This document shows positions 7,340 through 15,630 of a stretch of 64,000 bases of DNA, one piece after another (the first letter of the stretch is position 1; each line of letters begins with the position of its first letter). Source of the stretch: Sinorhizobium fredii USDA 257 (GTDB lineage: Bacteria; Pseudomonadota; Alphaproteobacteria; Rhizobiales; Rhizobiaceae); NCBI RefSeq assembly GCF_000265205.3, contig NC_018000.1, forward strand, positions 3,224,001 to 3,288,000, given 5' to 3'. The notes under the pieces are model-generated. The model made no database searches. It had not been told where the DNA came from and saw only the letters and a list, made by a program, of their open reading frames with translations. The translations under genes were made by a program, and so were the position numbers.

Positions 7340-9968
7340 GGATGATCCCCCTGATCTCGGCGCGGCAGGAGCCGCAATTGGTGCCGGCGCTGAGCTTCTC
7401 GCCGACCGCCTCGACGCTGTGACAGCCTTCGCGGATGGCCGCGGTGATCTGGTTGACGCCGACGCTGAAGCAGGAACAGACCGTCGCGCCCGGGTCGGGC
7501 TTGTCGGCCCCGGGACGCCCAGCCGCCACGGCGAAGCGCTTGCTGAGATTGGCATGCGACGCGCGGAGCTGCGAAACCGCCCAGCTGCGCGCCACAGCGA
7601 CAGGTCGGGGCGAGAGGAAGAGCGCGGCGAGCAGCCTGTCGCCGTCGAAGAAGGCGAGGCGAAACTCGCCGGAGGTCCGATCCGTATAGCCGATCGGGTC
7701 GATATCGGCGGGAATGGAGAAAGCCTGCCGGCACCAGTCGATCCAGTCGCCGTCCATTTCGGTAAAGGCGAGTTCCATCCGCCAACCGCCATCGGCCATG
7801 GCGATCGCCCAATAGGCGGCATTGAGCCCCTGGGGTTTTTCGGCCGAAACGGCGAAGCCGTAGATCTTGGCGGCAAAGCGCCTGGCCCGAACGGCGACAT
7901 TCTTCGAAGCCGGCTGGCCGGAGACGGGGTCGGTGACCGGCGCGACCAGCGCGTCGATGCGCGCCTTCGAAGCGAACTGATCGTTCCAGTGCATCGGCAC
8001 GAAGAGATTGCCTTCGGCCTGGCGATCGGTGACAAGCGCCCGCACGATTGCCGCGCCATGCGGGCTCTCGATCGCCACGAGATCGGCATCGGAGACGCCA
8101 ACAATTTGCGCATCGCGGGGATGGATTTCGACGAAGGGCTCGGCGAGATGGCTCGATAGCCGCGCGCTCTTGCCGGTGCGGGTCATGGTGTGCCAGTGGT
8201 CACGCACCCGCCCGGTATTGAGGGTATAGGGAAAGGCCTCGTCGACGCGGCGCGTCTGCGGCGCCCGAACGGCGATGAAGCGGGCGCGGCCATCCGGATG
8301 ATAGAACCCGCCCTCGGCGAAGAAGCGCTTCACCTGAGATGCGGTGCCTTTCTGCTGTGGCCATTGGAAAGGCGCGAGGGCGTCATAGGCGGCCTGCTGG
8401 ATCGCCGCGTGGGCGCTGATATCGAAGTCGCGGCGTTCGTCGTTTTCGAAGCCCGACAGAGCGGCATGTTCGGCAAAGACTTCGGACTGAGACGAATATC
8501 CGAACGCCTCCTGGAATCCCATTCGCCGCCCGACCTCGGCGAGTTGCCACCAGTCGGCGCGTGCCTCTCCCGGCGCTGCGAGAAAGGCGCGCTGGCGCGA
8601 GACGCGCCGTTCGGAATTGGTCACCGTGCCGTCCTTTTCGCCCCAGCCGAGCGAGGGCAACAGCACATGCGCGTGGCGGGCCGTATCGGTCTGCCGCTGC
8701 ATGTCGGAGACGACGACGAAGGGACAGGCCTTGATCGCCGCTTCGACGGCGTCTGCGTCGGGCATGGAGACGACCGGGTTCGTCGCCATGATCCAGAGCG
8801 CCTTGATGCGCCCGTCTGCAACGGCGCGGAACATGTCCACTGCCTTGAGGCCCGGCTTGGCGGCGACTGCGGGAGAGCCCCAGAAGCGCCGTACAAGATC
8901 GCGGTCGTCCGCCTTCTCGATATCCAGGTGGGCGGCAAGCATGTTTGCCAGCCCGCCGACTTCGCGCCCGCCCATCGCATTTGGCTGGCCGGTCAGCGAA
9001 AAGGGGCCCATGCCCGGGCGACCGATGCGGCCGGTTGCGAGGTGACAGTTGATGATGGCGTTGACCTTGTCGGTGCCGGCGGCCGACTGATTGACGCCCT
9101 GGCTGTAGCAGGTCACGACCTTTTCGGTCGTTTCGAACAGTCGGAAGAATTCACCCAACTGCTTCTGAGTGAGCCCTGTCGCGTCCGACAGGTGAGGGAG
9201 ATCGAGTACCGCGGCGGCCTGAAGGGCCTCGGCGAAGCCGTTGGTGTGGGCCCACACATAGTCCTGGTCAACGGCGCTGTTGTCTGCCAGATACGCAAGC
9301 AGCCCGTTGAAAAGCGCCGTGTCGCCGTCCGGCGCGATTGCCAGATGCATGTCGGCGATATCGGCCGTCATGGTCCGCCGGGGATCGATGACGACGACCT
9401 TCATCTCCGGGCGGCTGGTCTTCGCCGCCGAAAGGCGCTGATAAAGAACCGGGTGGCACCAGGCGAGATTGGAGCCCGTCAGGATGACGAGATCGGCAAG
9501 CTCAAGATCCTCATAGGTGCCCGGCACCGTATCGGAGCCAAAGGCGCGGCGGTGGCCGGCGACCGAGGAGGACATGCACAGGCGCGAATTCGTGTCGATA
9601 TTGGCCGAGCCGATGAAACCCTTCATCAACTTGTTGGCTATGTAATAGTCTTCCGTCAGCAATTGTCCCGAGACGTAGAAGGCAACCGAATCGGGACCGT
9701 TCTCGGCGATACTGCGCGAAAAGCGTTCAGCAACAAGATCGAGCGCTTCGTTCCAACCTGCCCGACGGCCGCCGATCTCCGGATGGAGGAGGCGGCCGTC
9801 GAGATCCAGCGTCTCGGCCAGCGCCGAGCCCTTGGAGCACAGCCGGCCGAAATTGGCCGGGTGCTCGGGATCACCCTTGACGCTGACCGCGCCATCATCA
9901 CTCACACGGGCGATGACGCCGCAGCCAACGCCGCAATAGGGACAGGTGGTCTTGACCTCGTGCGCCAT
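7311..9968 (-). CDS. narB: assimilatory nitrate reductase catalytic subunit (molybdopterin)
   Basis: 885 residues. The N-terminal [4Fe-4S] motif is C9-x2-C12-x3-C16-x27-C44 (TCPYCGVGCG ... RLCSKG), followed by molybdopterin oxidoreductase and dinucleotide-binding domains (TGSNLAWCHPVL, VSDMQRQTDTARHAHVLLPS). The C-terminal ~65 residues are a BFD-like [2Fe-2S] domain (VCSCFSVG ... NCGSCRAEI), as in NasA/NasC-type enzymes. It reduces nitrate to nitrite in the cytoplasm; NirBD reduces nitrite onward. It starts 2 bp after the nirD stop, so translation is probably coupled. Confidence 0.95.
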   Translation of the reverse strand: MAHEVKTTCPYCGVGCGVIARVSDDGAVSVKGDPEHPANFGRLCSKGSALAETLDLDGRLLHPEIGGRRAGWNEALDLVAERFSRSIAENGPDSVAFYVSGQLLTEDYYIANKLMKGFIGSANIDTNSRLCMSSSVAGHRRAFGSDTVPGTYEDLELADLVILTGSNLAWCHPVLYQRLSAAKTSRPEMKVVVIDPRRTMTADIADMHLAIAPDGDTALFNGLLAYLADNSAVDQDYVWAHTNGFAEALQAAAVLDLPHLSDATGLTQKQLGEFFRLFETTEKVVTCYSQGVNQSAAGTDKVNAIINCHLATGRIGRPGMGPFSLTGQPNAMGGREVGGLANMLAAHLDIEKADDRDLVRRFWGSPAVAAKPGLKAVDMFRAVADGRIKALWIMATNPVVSMPDADAVEAAIKACPFVVVSDMQRQTDTARHAHVLLPSLGWGEKDGTVTNSERRVSRQRAFLAAPGEARADWWQLAEVGRRMGFQEAFGYSSQSEVFAEHAALSGFENDERRDFDISAHAAIQQAAYDALAPFQWPQQKGTASQVKRFFAEGGFYHPDGRARFIAVRAPQTRRVDEAFPYTLNTGRVRDHWHTMTRTGKSARLSSHLAEPFVEIHPRDAQIVGVSDADLVAIESPHGAAIVRALVTDRQAEGNLFVPMHWNDQFASKARIDALVAPVTDPVSGQPASKNVAVRARRFAAKIYGFAVSAEKPQGLNAAYWAIAMADGGWRMELAFTEMDGDWIDWCRQAFSIPADIDPIGYTDRTSGEFRLAFFDGDRLLAALFLSPRPVAVARSWAVSQLRASHANLSKRFAVAAGRPGADKPDPGATVCSCFSVGVNQITAAIREGCHSVEAVGEKLSAGTNCGSCRAEIRGIIHACLAAAAE

Positions 9969-9970
9969 GT

Positions 9971-10309
9971 CTACTCCGCGGCGGCCAGCGTCAGGGCTTC
10001 AAGCGCGATGGAGAGGGCGCCGTTGTCGTTCTTCACCGGGATCGTGCGCACCGCACCCTCGTCGGCGCCGAGCGCCTTGCCGGTCTCGAGCGAGATCACC
10101 CAGTTGTGCAACGGGCAGGTGACCGCGGTGCCGTGGACGATGCCCTGGCTGAGCGGCCCGCCCTTGTGCGGGCAGTGATCCTCGATCGCGAAGACGTCGT
10201 TCTCGGCCGTTCGGAAGACGGCGATCTTGCCGATCGGCGTTTTGACGCAACGGGCGCCGCGGAGCGGAATGTCGCTGATGTCGCCAATAGCAATCCAGTT
10301 CATTGTCAT
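9971..10309 (-). CDS. nirD: nitrite reductase [NAD(P)H] small subunit
   Basis: 112 residues from the ATG at 10309, 4 bases after the nirB stop with GAGGTG overlapping the junction. Rieske-type fold: a CPHKGGPLSQG box and a CPLHNW box give the Cys-His pairs for a [2Fe-2S] cluster. An in-frame ATG lies two codons later at 10303. Small subunit of the cytoplasmic nitrite reductase that makes ammonium; in many NirD proteins the cluster ligands are lost, here they are kept. Confidence 0.93.
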   Translation of the reverse strand: MTMNWIAIGDISDIPLRGARCVKTPIGKIAVFRTAENDVFAIEDHCPHKGGPLSQGIVHGTAVTCPLHNWVISLETGKALGADEGAVRTIPVKNDNGALSIALEALTLAAAE

Positions 10310-10313
10310 CACC

Positions 10314-12776
10314 TCATTCCGCTGCCTGATTGAACTCGACCGTCGCCATCGGCCGGAATTCGTGCTTGTCCTTGCCGGAGACGCGCTCCGACCAGGGATC
10401 GACCTGGGCGAATTTCTGGCTGAAGACGAAGCGGTCGTAGTAGCCCTTGCGCTTCTCGGCATCGTCCATGATCTGGCGGCGGATTTCGTCGAGGCCGACA
10501 CGCTTCGCCCACTTGTATATGCGCTCCAGGTAACGGGCCTGTTCGCGATACATCTGCGTCAGCGCGACGATGTGCTCGAGCGCCTCGTCCTCGGTCTTGA
10601 CCAGGCCCAGGACCTCGGTGCCCTTGATGTCGAGGCCGGCGGCGCCAGCGAAGTGGATCTCGAAGCCGGAGTCGACGCAGATAACGCCGATGTCCTTGCA
10701 GGTGGCTTCGGCGCAGTTGCGCGGGCAGCCGGAGACGGCCATCTTCAGCTTGGCCGGCGTCCAGGAGCCCCACATGAATTTCTCGATGCGGATACCGAGC
10801 CCGGTCGAATCCTGGGTGCCGAAGCGGCACCATTGCGAGCCGACGCAGGTCTTCACGGTGCGCAGGCCCTTGGCATAGGCCTGGCCCGAGACGAATCCGG
10901 CCTTGCCGAGATCGGCCCAGACCGCCGGCAGGTCCTCCTTCTCGATTCCGAGCAGGTCGATGCGCTGGCCGCCGGTGACCTTGACCAACGGGACATTGAA
11001 CTTGTCGGCGACATCGGCGATGGCGCGCAGTTCCTTCGAATTGGTGACGCCGCCCCACATGCGCGGCACCACCGAATAGGTGCCGTCCTTCTGGATATTG
11101 GCGTGGACGCGTTCGTTGATGAAGCGCGACTGGTAATCGTCGGCATATTCGTCCGGCCAGTCGCAAACGAGGTAGTAGTTGAGGGCCGGGCGACATTTGG
11201 CGCAGCCGCAGGAGGACTTCCACTCGAGCTCCTGCATGACGGCGGGAATGGACTTCAACCCCTTCGCCTTGATGAGCCGGCGCACGTCGTCATGGCCGAG
11301 CTCGGTACAGTTGCACATCGGCTGGACGGCGGCCGGGTTGTAGGTCTCACCGAGGGTCAGCGACATCAGCTGCTCGACGAGGCCGGTGCACGAGCCGCAG
11401 GAGGCGGATGCCTTGGTGTGGGCACGAACTTCGTCGAGCGAGGTCAGGCCTTTGCCGGTGATCGTGGAGACGATCTTGCCCTTGCAGACGCCGTTGCAGC
11501 CGCAGATTTCCGCATCATCCGGCAAGGCTGCAACGGCCGCCATAGGGTCCAGCGGGGACCCTCCCTGATAGGCCTGGCCGAAAATCAGGGTGTCGCGCAT
11601 CTCCGAGATCTCGGTGCCCCGCTTCAACAGATCGTTGAACCAGGCGCCGTCGGCGGTGTCGCCGTAGAGGACAGTACCGATGATGCGGTTATCCTTGAGC
11701 ACCAGCCGCTTGTAGATGCCGGCGGTAGCATCGCGCAGCACGATCTCCTCGCGGTCGTCGCCATCGGCGAAGTCGCCGACGGAATAAAGGTTGATGCCGG
11801 TGACCTTCAGCTTGGTCGGCGTGTCGGAATGGACGAAGGCAGCCTTGCGATCTCCTGCAAGGTGGGAGGCGGCAACCCGCGCCATTTCATAGAGGGGTGC
11901 GACGAGGCCGTAGACCATGCCGCCGACTTCGGCGCATTCGCCGAGCGCCATGATATTTCCGTCGGAGGTCTGCATGCCGGCGTCGACGACAATGCCGCGG
12001 TTGATAGCGAGCCCCGCATCCTTGGCAAGGCCTGCATTCGGCCGGATGCCGACCGCCATGACGACGAGTGTCGCCGGAATGATCCGGCCGTCGTCGAGCT
12101 CAATGCCCTCGACCTTTTCCTCGCCGACGATCCGCTTGGTGTTTGCCTTGGTGATGACCTTGATGCCGCGCTCTTCGACCGCCTTCTGCAAGAGATAGCC
12201 GGCGGCCGGATCGAGCTGACGTTCCATCAGCGTCGGCATGACGTGCAGGACGGTGACATCCATGCCGCGCAGGGCGAGGCCGGCGGCCGCTTCCAGCCCG
12301 AGCAGACCGCCACCGATGACGATCGCCTTCTCGCGCGACTGGGCCGCGAGCAACATCGCCTGCACGTCATCGAGATCGCGATAGGTGATGACCCCGCGCA
12401 GATCCTTTCCCGGCACCGGAATGATGAAGGGCACCGAACCGGTGGCGATTACCAGCTTGTCGTAGCTTTCCGTCACGCCGTGATCGGAGGTGACCGTCTT
12501 GGCGTTACGGTCGATCGCGACGATCTTATGGCCCTTGTAGAGGGTGATGCCATGCTTGATGTACCATCCGTCGCCATGGATGATGATCTCTTCGTATTCC
12601 TTTTCACCGGATAGCACCGGAGAGAGCATGATGCGATCGTAATTGACGCGCGGCTCGGCATTGAAGATCGTTACTTGATAGCGCCCGGGCGCCTTCTCGA
12701 AGAGCTCTTCCAGCATGCGGCCCGGCGCCATGCCGTTGCCGATGATGACGAGTTTTTCAGGGGTGCGTTCAGCCAT
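10314..12776 (-). CDS. nirB: nitrite reductase [NAD(P)H] large subunit
   Basis: 820 residues. Order: FAD/NAD(P)-binding pyridine-nucleotide oxidoreductase (GNGMAPGRML, IVIGGGLLGLEAAAGLALRG), a BFD [2Fe-2S] domain (ICGCNGVCKGKI ... SCGSCTGLVEQL), then the sulfite/nitrite reductase ferredoxin-like repeat and siroheme/[4Fe-4S] domain with cysteines in TCVGSQWC and SGCPRNCAEA. It reduces nitrite to ammonium with NAD(P)H. First large gene of nirB-nirD-narB-cysG, transcribed from the sigma-54 promoter at 13162-13177. Confidence 0.96.
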   Translation of the reverse strand: MAERTPEKLVIIGNGMAPGRMLEELFEKAPGRYQVTIFNAEPRVNYDRIMLSPVLSGEKEYEEIIIHGDGWYIKHGITLYKGHKIVAIDRNAKTVTSDHGVTESYDKLVIATGSVPFIIPVPGKDLRGVITYRDLDDVQAMLLAAQSREKAIVIGGGLLGLEAAAGLALRGMDVTVLHVMPTLMERQLDPAAGYLLQKAVEERGIKVITKANTKRIVGEEKVEGIELDDGRIIPATLVVMAVGIRPNAGLAKDAGLAINRGIVVDAGMQTSDGNIMALGECAEVGGMVYGLVAPLYEMARVAASHLAGDRKAAFVHSDTPTKLKVTGINLYSVGDFADGDDREEIVLRDATAGIYKRLVLKDNRIIGTVLYGDTADGAWFNDLLKRGTEISEMRDTLIFGQAYQGGSPLDPMAAVAALPDDAEICGCNGVCKGKIVSTITGKGLTSLDEVRAHTKASASCGSCTGLVEQLMSLTLGETYNPAAVQPMCNCTELGHDDVRRLIKAKGLKSIPAVMQELEWKSSCGCAKCRPALNYYLVCDWPDEYADDYQSRFINERVHANIQKDGTYSVVPRMWGGVTNSKELRAIADVADKFNVPLVKVTGGQRIDLLGIEKEDLPAVWADLGKAGFVSGQAYAKGLRTVKTCVGSQWCRFGTQDSTGLGIRIEKFMWGSWTPAKLKMAVSGCPRNCAEATCKDIGVICVDSGFEIHFAGAAGLDIKGTEVLGLVKTEDEALEHIVALTQMYREQARYLERIYKWAKRVGLDEIRRQIMDDAEKRKGYYDRFVFSQKFAQVDPWSERVSGKDKHEFRPMATVEFNQAAE

Positions 12777-12782
12777 TGGGTA

Positions 12783-12980
12783 TCACTCCGCAGCTTCGAC
12801 GAAGAGGTGGCGCTCGTAGAGAGGCTTGTGCACTGCTTCGCGACAGTTCAGGTAGGTTCGGTCGAGCAACGCGCGGATCTCCATGACCTCATGCCGCACA
12901 TGTGCGCGCGTCAAAGCGGCCGTCGCGGTCGTCTTCAGGAGGCTGCGGCGGTGGAAGCCGCCCGTTGAGGCCTTGGTCAT
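12783..12980 (-). CDS. 65-residue Tat-signal-like protein, possible scar of nrtABC
   Basis: ATG at 12980, preceded by GAGGAAA with a 7-base spacer. The N terminus has a twin-arginine-like signal (FHRRSLLKTTATAALT), as in nitrate-binding proteins of the NrtA type. The rest (EIRALLDRTYLNCREAVHKP LYERHLFVEAAE) looks like the C-terminal tail of a nitrate ABC transporter ATPase (NrtC type). The stop is 6 bp before nirB. In related operons nrtABC occupies this position, so the gene may be the in-frame junction left by deletion of nrtABC. Alternatively it is a genuine small leader protein. Confidence 0.5.
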   Translation of the reverse strand: MTKASTGGFHRRSLLKTTATAALTRAHVRHEVMEIRALLDRTYLNCREAVHKPLYERHLFVEAAE

Positions 12981-13150
12981 GTGCACGTTTCCTCAAATGT
13001 GGACCGGTCGAACCGGCATAAAAAAACGCCGCTTGGACATTGCGCTCCGGGAACTGGAAAATCCCTTTGGAGGCAAAGACCGTGCGACGTCGGTGTCTTT
13101 GGCAGGCGCTATCGGTGCCCGAGCTCGCTTCATTCGCCGTTGAGTGAAGC
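12981..13150 (-). promoter_or_regulatory. 5' leader of the nir operon, candidate NasT antitermination region
   Basis: About 170 nt of untranslated leader between the predicted start (~13150) and the small gene at 12980. It contains a perfect 7-bp stem CAAAGAC/GTCTTTG at 13074-13101 (14-nt loop with an inner CG/CG pair), a second short stem TTTG/CAAA next to it, and a run of seven T on the transcript strand at 13020-13026 after GC-rich sequence. NasT-family ANTAR proteins act on paired hairpins ahead of leader terminators, and nasT lies next door. The target assignment is inference. Confidence 0.5.
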
Positions 13151-13161
13151 AATTGTAGAAA

Positions 13162-13177
13162 AGCAAGCGCCGTGCCA
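13162..13177 (-). promoter_or_regulatory. sigma-54 (RpoN) promoter for the nir operon
   Basis: On the minus strand the sequence TGGCACGGCGCTTGCT matches the -24/-12 consensus TGGCACG-N4-TTGCW at every specified position. It is about 180 bp upstream of the first reading frame and about 390 bp upstream of nirB. It implies NtrC-dependent activation under nitrogen limitation. Confidence 0.8.
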
Positions 13178-13331
13178 TTTTCGAACCGAATCCATATATT
13201 ATTGAATTTAAAAGAAAATTCTCGTCCTATTCAGATTGCCTAAAAAATGGACAGGGGATCCTGTGATTAATTATTGTGCGACGCGGCATTTGGAGGATTT
13301 CTCTGCCGCTTAAACAAGCAGCGCTCGTCGC

Positions 13332-14636
13332 TCAGATGTCGTCGAGCGAAGCGTGTGGAACGCCCGTCGCCTTCACTGGAAAGGCATCGACGTAATCCCC
13401 GATGTGTTCCGGGTCGAAGACGTGCCCGTCCATGAAGCGATCGCCGGGCGTTGCGCCTTCGACAGCCAAGTCGGGCTCCGCCGGCAGCGCACTGTTCGCG
13501 AGGGCTCGGCGGTAGAGATCCGGCCGGTAGGCCGCGACGCTTGCCTCCAGGCCCTCGGCAGACAACGCAACCTGTCCCCAGCGAACCATTTGGCTGTAAG
13601 TCCACAGCGCCTGGCTCGGCCGCGGGTAATTGGCAGAGCCGGCGTGAAAGACGAAATAGTCGTCGATGACACGCTGGTTACCCTCGGGGTCGATGGTGAA
13701 CTGGCCGGCCAGCACCCGGCGCAGGATATCGACGGGCGCCGCGACGTAGCGCTGCTCCGAAAGAACCTCTGCGAGGGCTACGCGGTTCTCCGCTGCGTCG
13801 CACCAGCGCGCAGCGGCATCGAGCGCGACGAGGAGGCGCGAGACGGTCTCGGGATTGGCTTCGGCCCAATCGGGCCGCATGCCGATTACCTTCTCCGGCG
13901 CGGAGGGCCAGATATCCTGCTTGGTCGCCACGATGCGACCGACGCCTCGTTCCGAGGCAACCATGTTCCAGGGCGCCCCGACACAAAAGCCGTCGATGGC
14001 GCCGGCCGCGAGCGCATCGGAGGTCATCGGTGGTGGTACGACGACGAGCTTGACGTCGCGGTCCGGGTCGATGCCTCCGGCGGCAAGCCAATAGCGGAAC
14101 TCGTAATTGTGCGAGGAAAAGGGGTAGGTGACGCCAAGCGTCAGCCGCGGCCTGCCGGCGGCCCGGGCGCGACGAATCACGGTTGCCAGGGCGTCCGCAT
14201 TCGCCAGGGCGTCCTCGCTCGCGCCGAGTTCGGCCTCCCTCTGCATCTCGGCATAGAGCCGCGTCGACAGGGTGATCGCATTGCCGCCGCGCCCGAGCGA
14301 GAAGGGCGTGATCGTTGGCGACGGGTTGGAGCCGAGGCCGAGCATCGCGGCAACGGGCATGGGCGAGAGCATGTGTGCGACGTCGAATTGCCGGAAAGCG
14401 AGCCGGTCTCGCACATTCGCCCAGGAGACATCCTTCACCAGATCGAGGGTGATGCCCTCCTTTTGGGCAAAGCCGAATTCGGCTGCGGCGATCAGCACGG
14501 CCGAATCGACGAGCGGAATGAAGCCGGCGCGCACGGTGCGCGAGCCCTCGTGTCCCGCAATAGTCGGGGCCGGCAGGGCCGCGCCGGCGGCGAGTTGGCG
14601 CGCCTTGGACTCGTCGATATTCGTCAATGCGTTCAC
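13332..14636 (-). CDS. nasS: nitrate/nitrite sensor NasS
   Basis: 434 residues of the CmpA/NrtA family (TVRAGFIPLVDSAVLIAAAE, HMLSPMPVAAMLGLGSNP, IDGFCVGAPWNMVASERGVG, VIGMRPDWAE) but lacking a signal peptide, which marks the cytoplasmic sensor NasS rather than a periplasmic transporter subunit. In the known NasS/NasT pair, NasS sequesters NasT until it binds nitrate or nitrite. It follows nasT by 40 bp on the same strand. The Asp-Ile C terminus is complete. Confidence 0.92.
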   Translation of the reverse strand: MNALTNIDESKARQLAAGAALPAPTIAGHEGSRTVRAGFIPLVDSAVLIAAAEFGFAQKEGITLDLVKDVSWANVRDRLAFRQFDVAHMLSPMPVAAMLGLGSNPSPTITPFSLGRGGNAITLSTRLYAEMQREAELGASEDALANADALATVIRRARAAGRPRLTLGVTYPFSSHNYEFRYWLAAGGIDPDRDVKLVVVPPPMTSDALAAGAIDGFCVGAPWNMVASERGVGRIVATKQDIWPSAPEKVIGMRPDWAEANPETVSRLLVALDAAARWCDAAENRVALAEVLSEQRYVAAPVDILRRVLAGQFTIDPEGNQRVIDDYFVFHAGSANYPRPSQALWTYSQMVRWGQVALSAEGLEASVAAYRPDLYRRALANSALPAEPDLAVEGATPGDRFMDGHVFDPEHIGDYVDAFPVKATGVPHASLDDI

Positions 14637-14676
14637 TCCGGTCTCTCCCGACGCGCGGCTCTGTGGTGTCCGTCGT

Positions 14677-15267
14677 TCATCGGATCAGCAATCCGGCGGC
14701 GGTCACCACGCTCTGCGCGATTTCCGAGATCTTCTTCTTCTCGTTCATCGCGGTCTGGCGAAGCAGCGTGAAGGCCTCCTCCTCGGAAAGCCCCCGCATT
14801 TTCATGAGAATGCCCTTGGCGCGTTCGACGAGCTTGCGTTCCTCAAGGGCCGATTTCGCGTCCGCAAGCTCTCGTTGCAGCCGGCTGAAGGCATTGAAGC
14901 GGCTGACAGCCATGTCGAGAATCGGTTTGACGCGTTCCTTTCTCAGCCCGTCGATCACGTAAGCCGAGACGCCAGCCTCGACCGCCGCCTCGATCGAGGC
15001 CGTGTCAGAGCGGTCGACAAACATGGCGATCGGCCGACCGACGGTGCGCGTCAGCTGGAAGAGGTGCTCCATCATGTCCCGGTTGGGGTTTTCGATATCG
15101 ATGACGATGACGTCCGGCTGCAGCGTCTCGATGATGCGCGCAACCCCGTGGACTTCGTGGATGACCGTGACATTGCCGTGGCCCGCCTCGCGCAGGCCCT
15201 CTTCGATGATCGAGGCGCGAATGGCGTTCTCGTCAATTACTAGAATGGTCAGGTCTCGGTGGGGCAT
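14677..15267 (-). CDS. nasT: ANTAR-domain antiterminator NasT
   Basis: 196 residues. The receiver-like domain (residues ~5-125) keeps an aspartate at the usual position (D57 in VIVIDIEN), and the C-terminal ANTAR RNA-binding domain (LVERAKGILMKMRGLSEEEA FTLLRQTAMNEKK) is intact. It promotes read-through of leader terminators of nitrate assimilation operons when released by NasS. First gene of nasT-nasS, divergent from the response-regulator gene at 15631. Confidence 0.92.
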   Translation of the reverse strand: MPHRDLTILVIDENAIRASIIEEGLREAGHGNVTVIHEVHGVARIIETLQPDVIVIDIENPNRDMMEHLFQLTRTVGRPIAMFVDRSDTASIEAAVEAGVSAYVIDGLRKERVKPILDMAVSRFNAFSRLQRELADAKSALEERKLVERAKGILMKMRGLSEEEAFTLLRQTAMNEKKKISEIAQSVVTAAGLLIR

Positions 15268-15297
15268 GTCGCATCATGATGCAGTGCAGCAAATTTC

Positions 15298-15312
15298 GCA
15301 ATATGCATGCCT
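15298..15312 (-). promoter_or_regulatory. candidate sigma-54 promoter for nasTS, with adjacent palindrome
   Basis: Minus strand AGGCATGCATATTGC keeps the invariant GG-N10-GC of -24/-12 promoters with GGCA and TTGC elements, 31 bp from the nasT ATG. A perfect 12-bp palindrome GCATCATGATGC (15271-15282) lies between it and the start codon. The element is weaker than the one before nirB. Confidence 0.4.
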
Positions 15313-15630
15313 AAAATATTTGCTAACTCGGGAGTTGCATCTATTTAAGGCGAAGTCGCCGCGAAAACACACGCTGCATAAGCAAAGGGGAGAGCTCAAA
15401 CGCGACTCGCTAGACGTCTCAGTGTTCGAAAGCGATCATGGATCGCCTCCGATAGCGAATGGGGGCGCATGGCGGAACCTCCGCAATTGCCTGACCTGGA
15501 AAACTGTGCGACAAAATGCCTCGCGACCTGCTGGGGAGAGCACGGCCGCAATGAGAGGAGAGAATATTTTCCAGTCGTCTTGGAGTCGGTTGAGCCGCTC
15601 CTGGAGAGGAAATATTTTGGGAGGAGAGCC
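15313..15630 (+). other. intergenic region ahead of the response regulator
   Basis: About 320 bp between the nasT promoter and the regulator start. No supported gene. It holds a 15-bp interrupted palindrome GCGATC-ATG-GATCGC (15431-15445) and two similar purine-rich segments ending in AATATTTT (15553-15570 and 15603-15618), 48 bp apart, which may belong to the regulator promoter. Confidence 0.4.

Noticed and set aside
6167..8113. Extension of cysG upstream to 8113
   Set aside because: The first ~258 residues are an arginine/serine-rich shadow of narB in another frame. Family similarity starts at the ATG at 7339.
8190..10178. 662-codon plus-strand open frame opposite narB
   Set aside because: It is the antisense of narB, lacks a ribosome binding site and has no recognisable domain. 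narB has complete cofactor motifs. Long antisense frames are normal in GC-rich genes.
10227..12614. 795-codon plus-strand open frame opposite nirB
   Set aside because: Antisense shadow of nirB; composition rich in D, R, G and V from reverse-read codons, and no domain.
15553..15618. Repeated purine-rich segments ending AATATTTT
   Set aside because: Only two imperfect copies in an AT-rich promoter region; could be chance, so noted only within the spacer entry.
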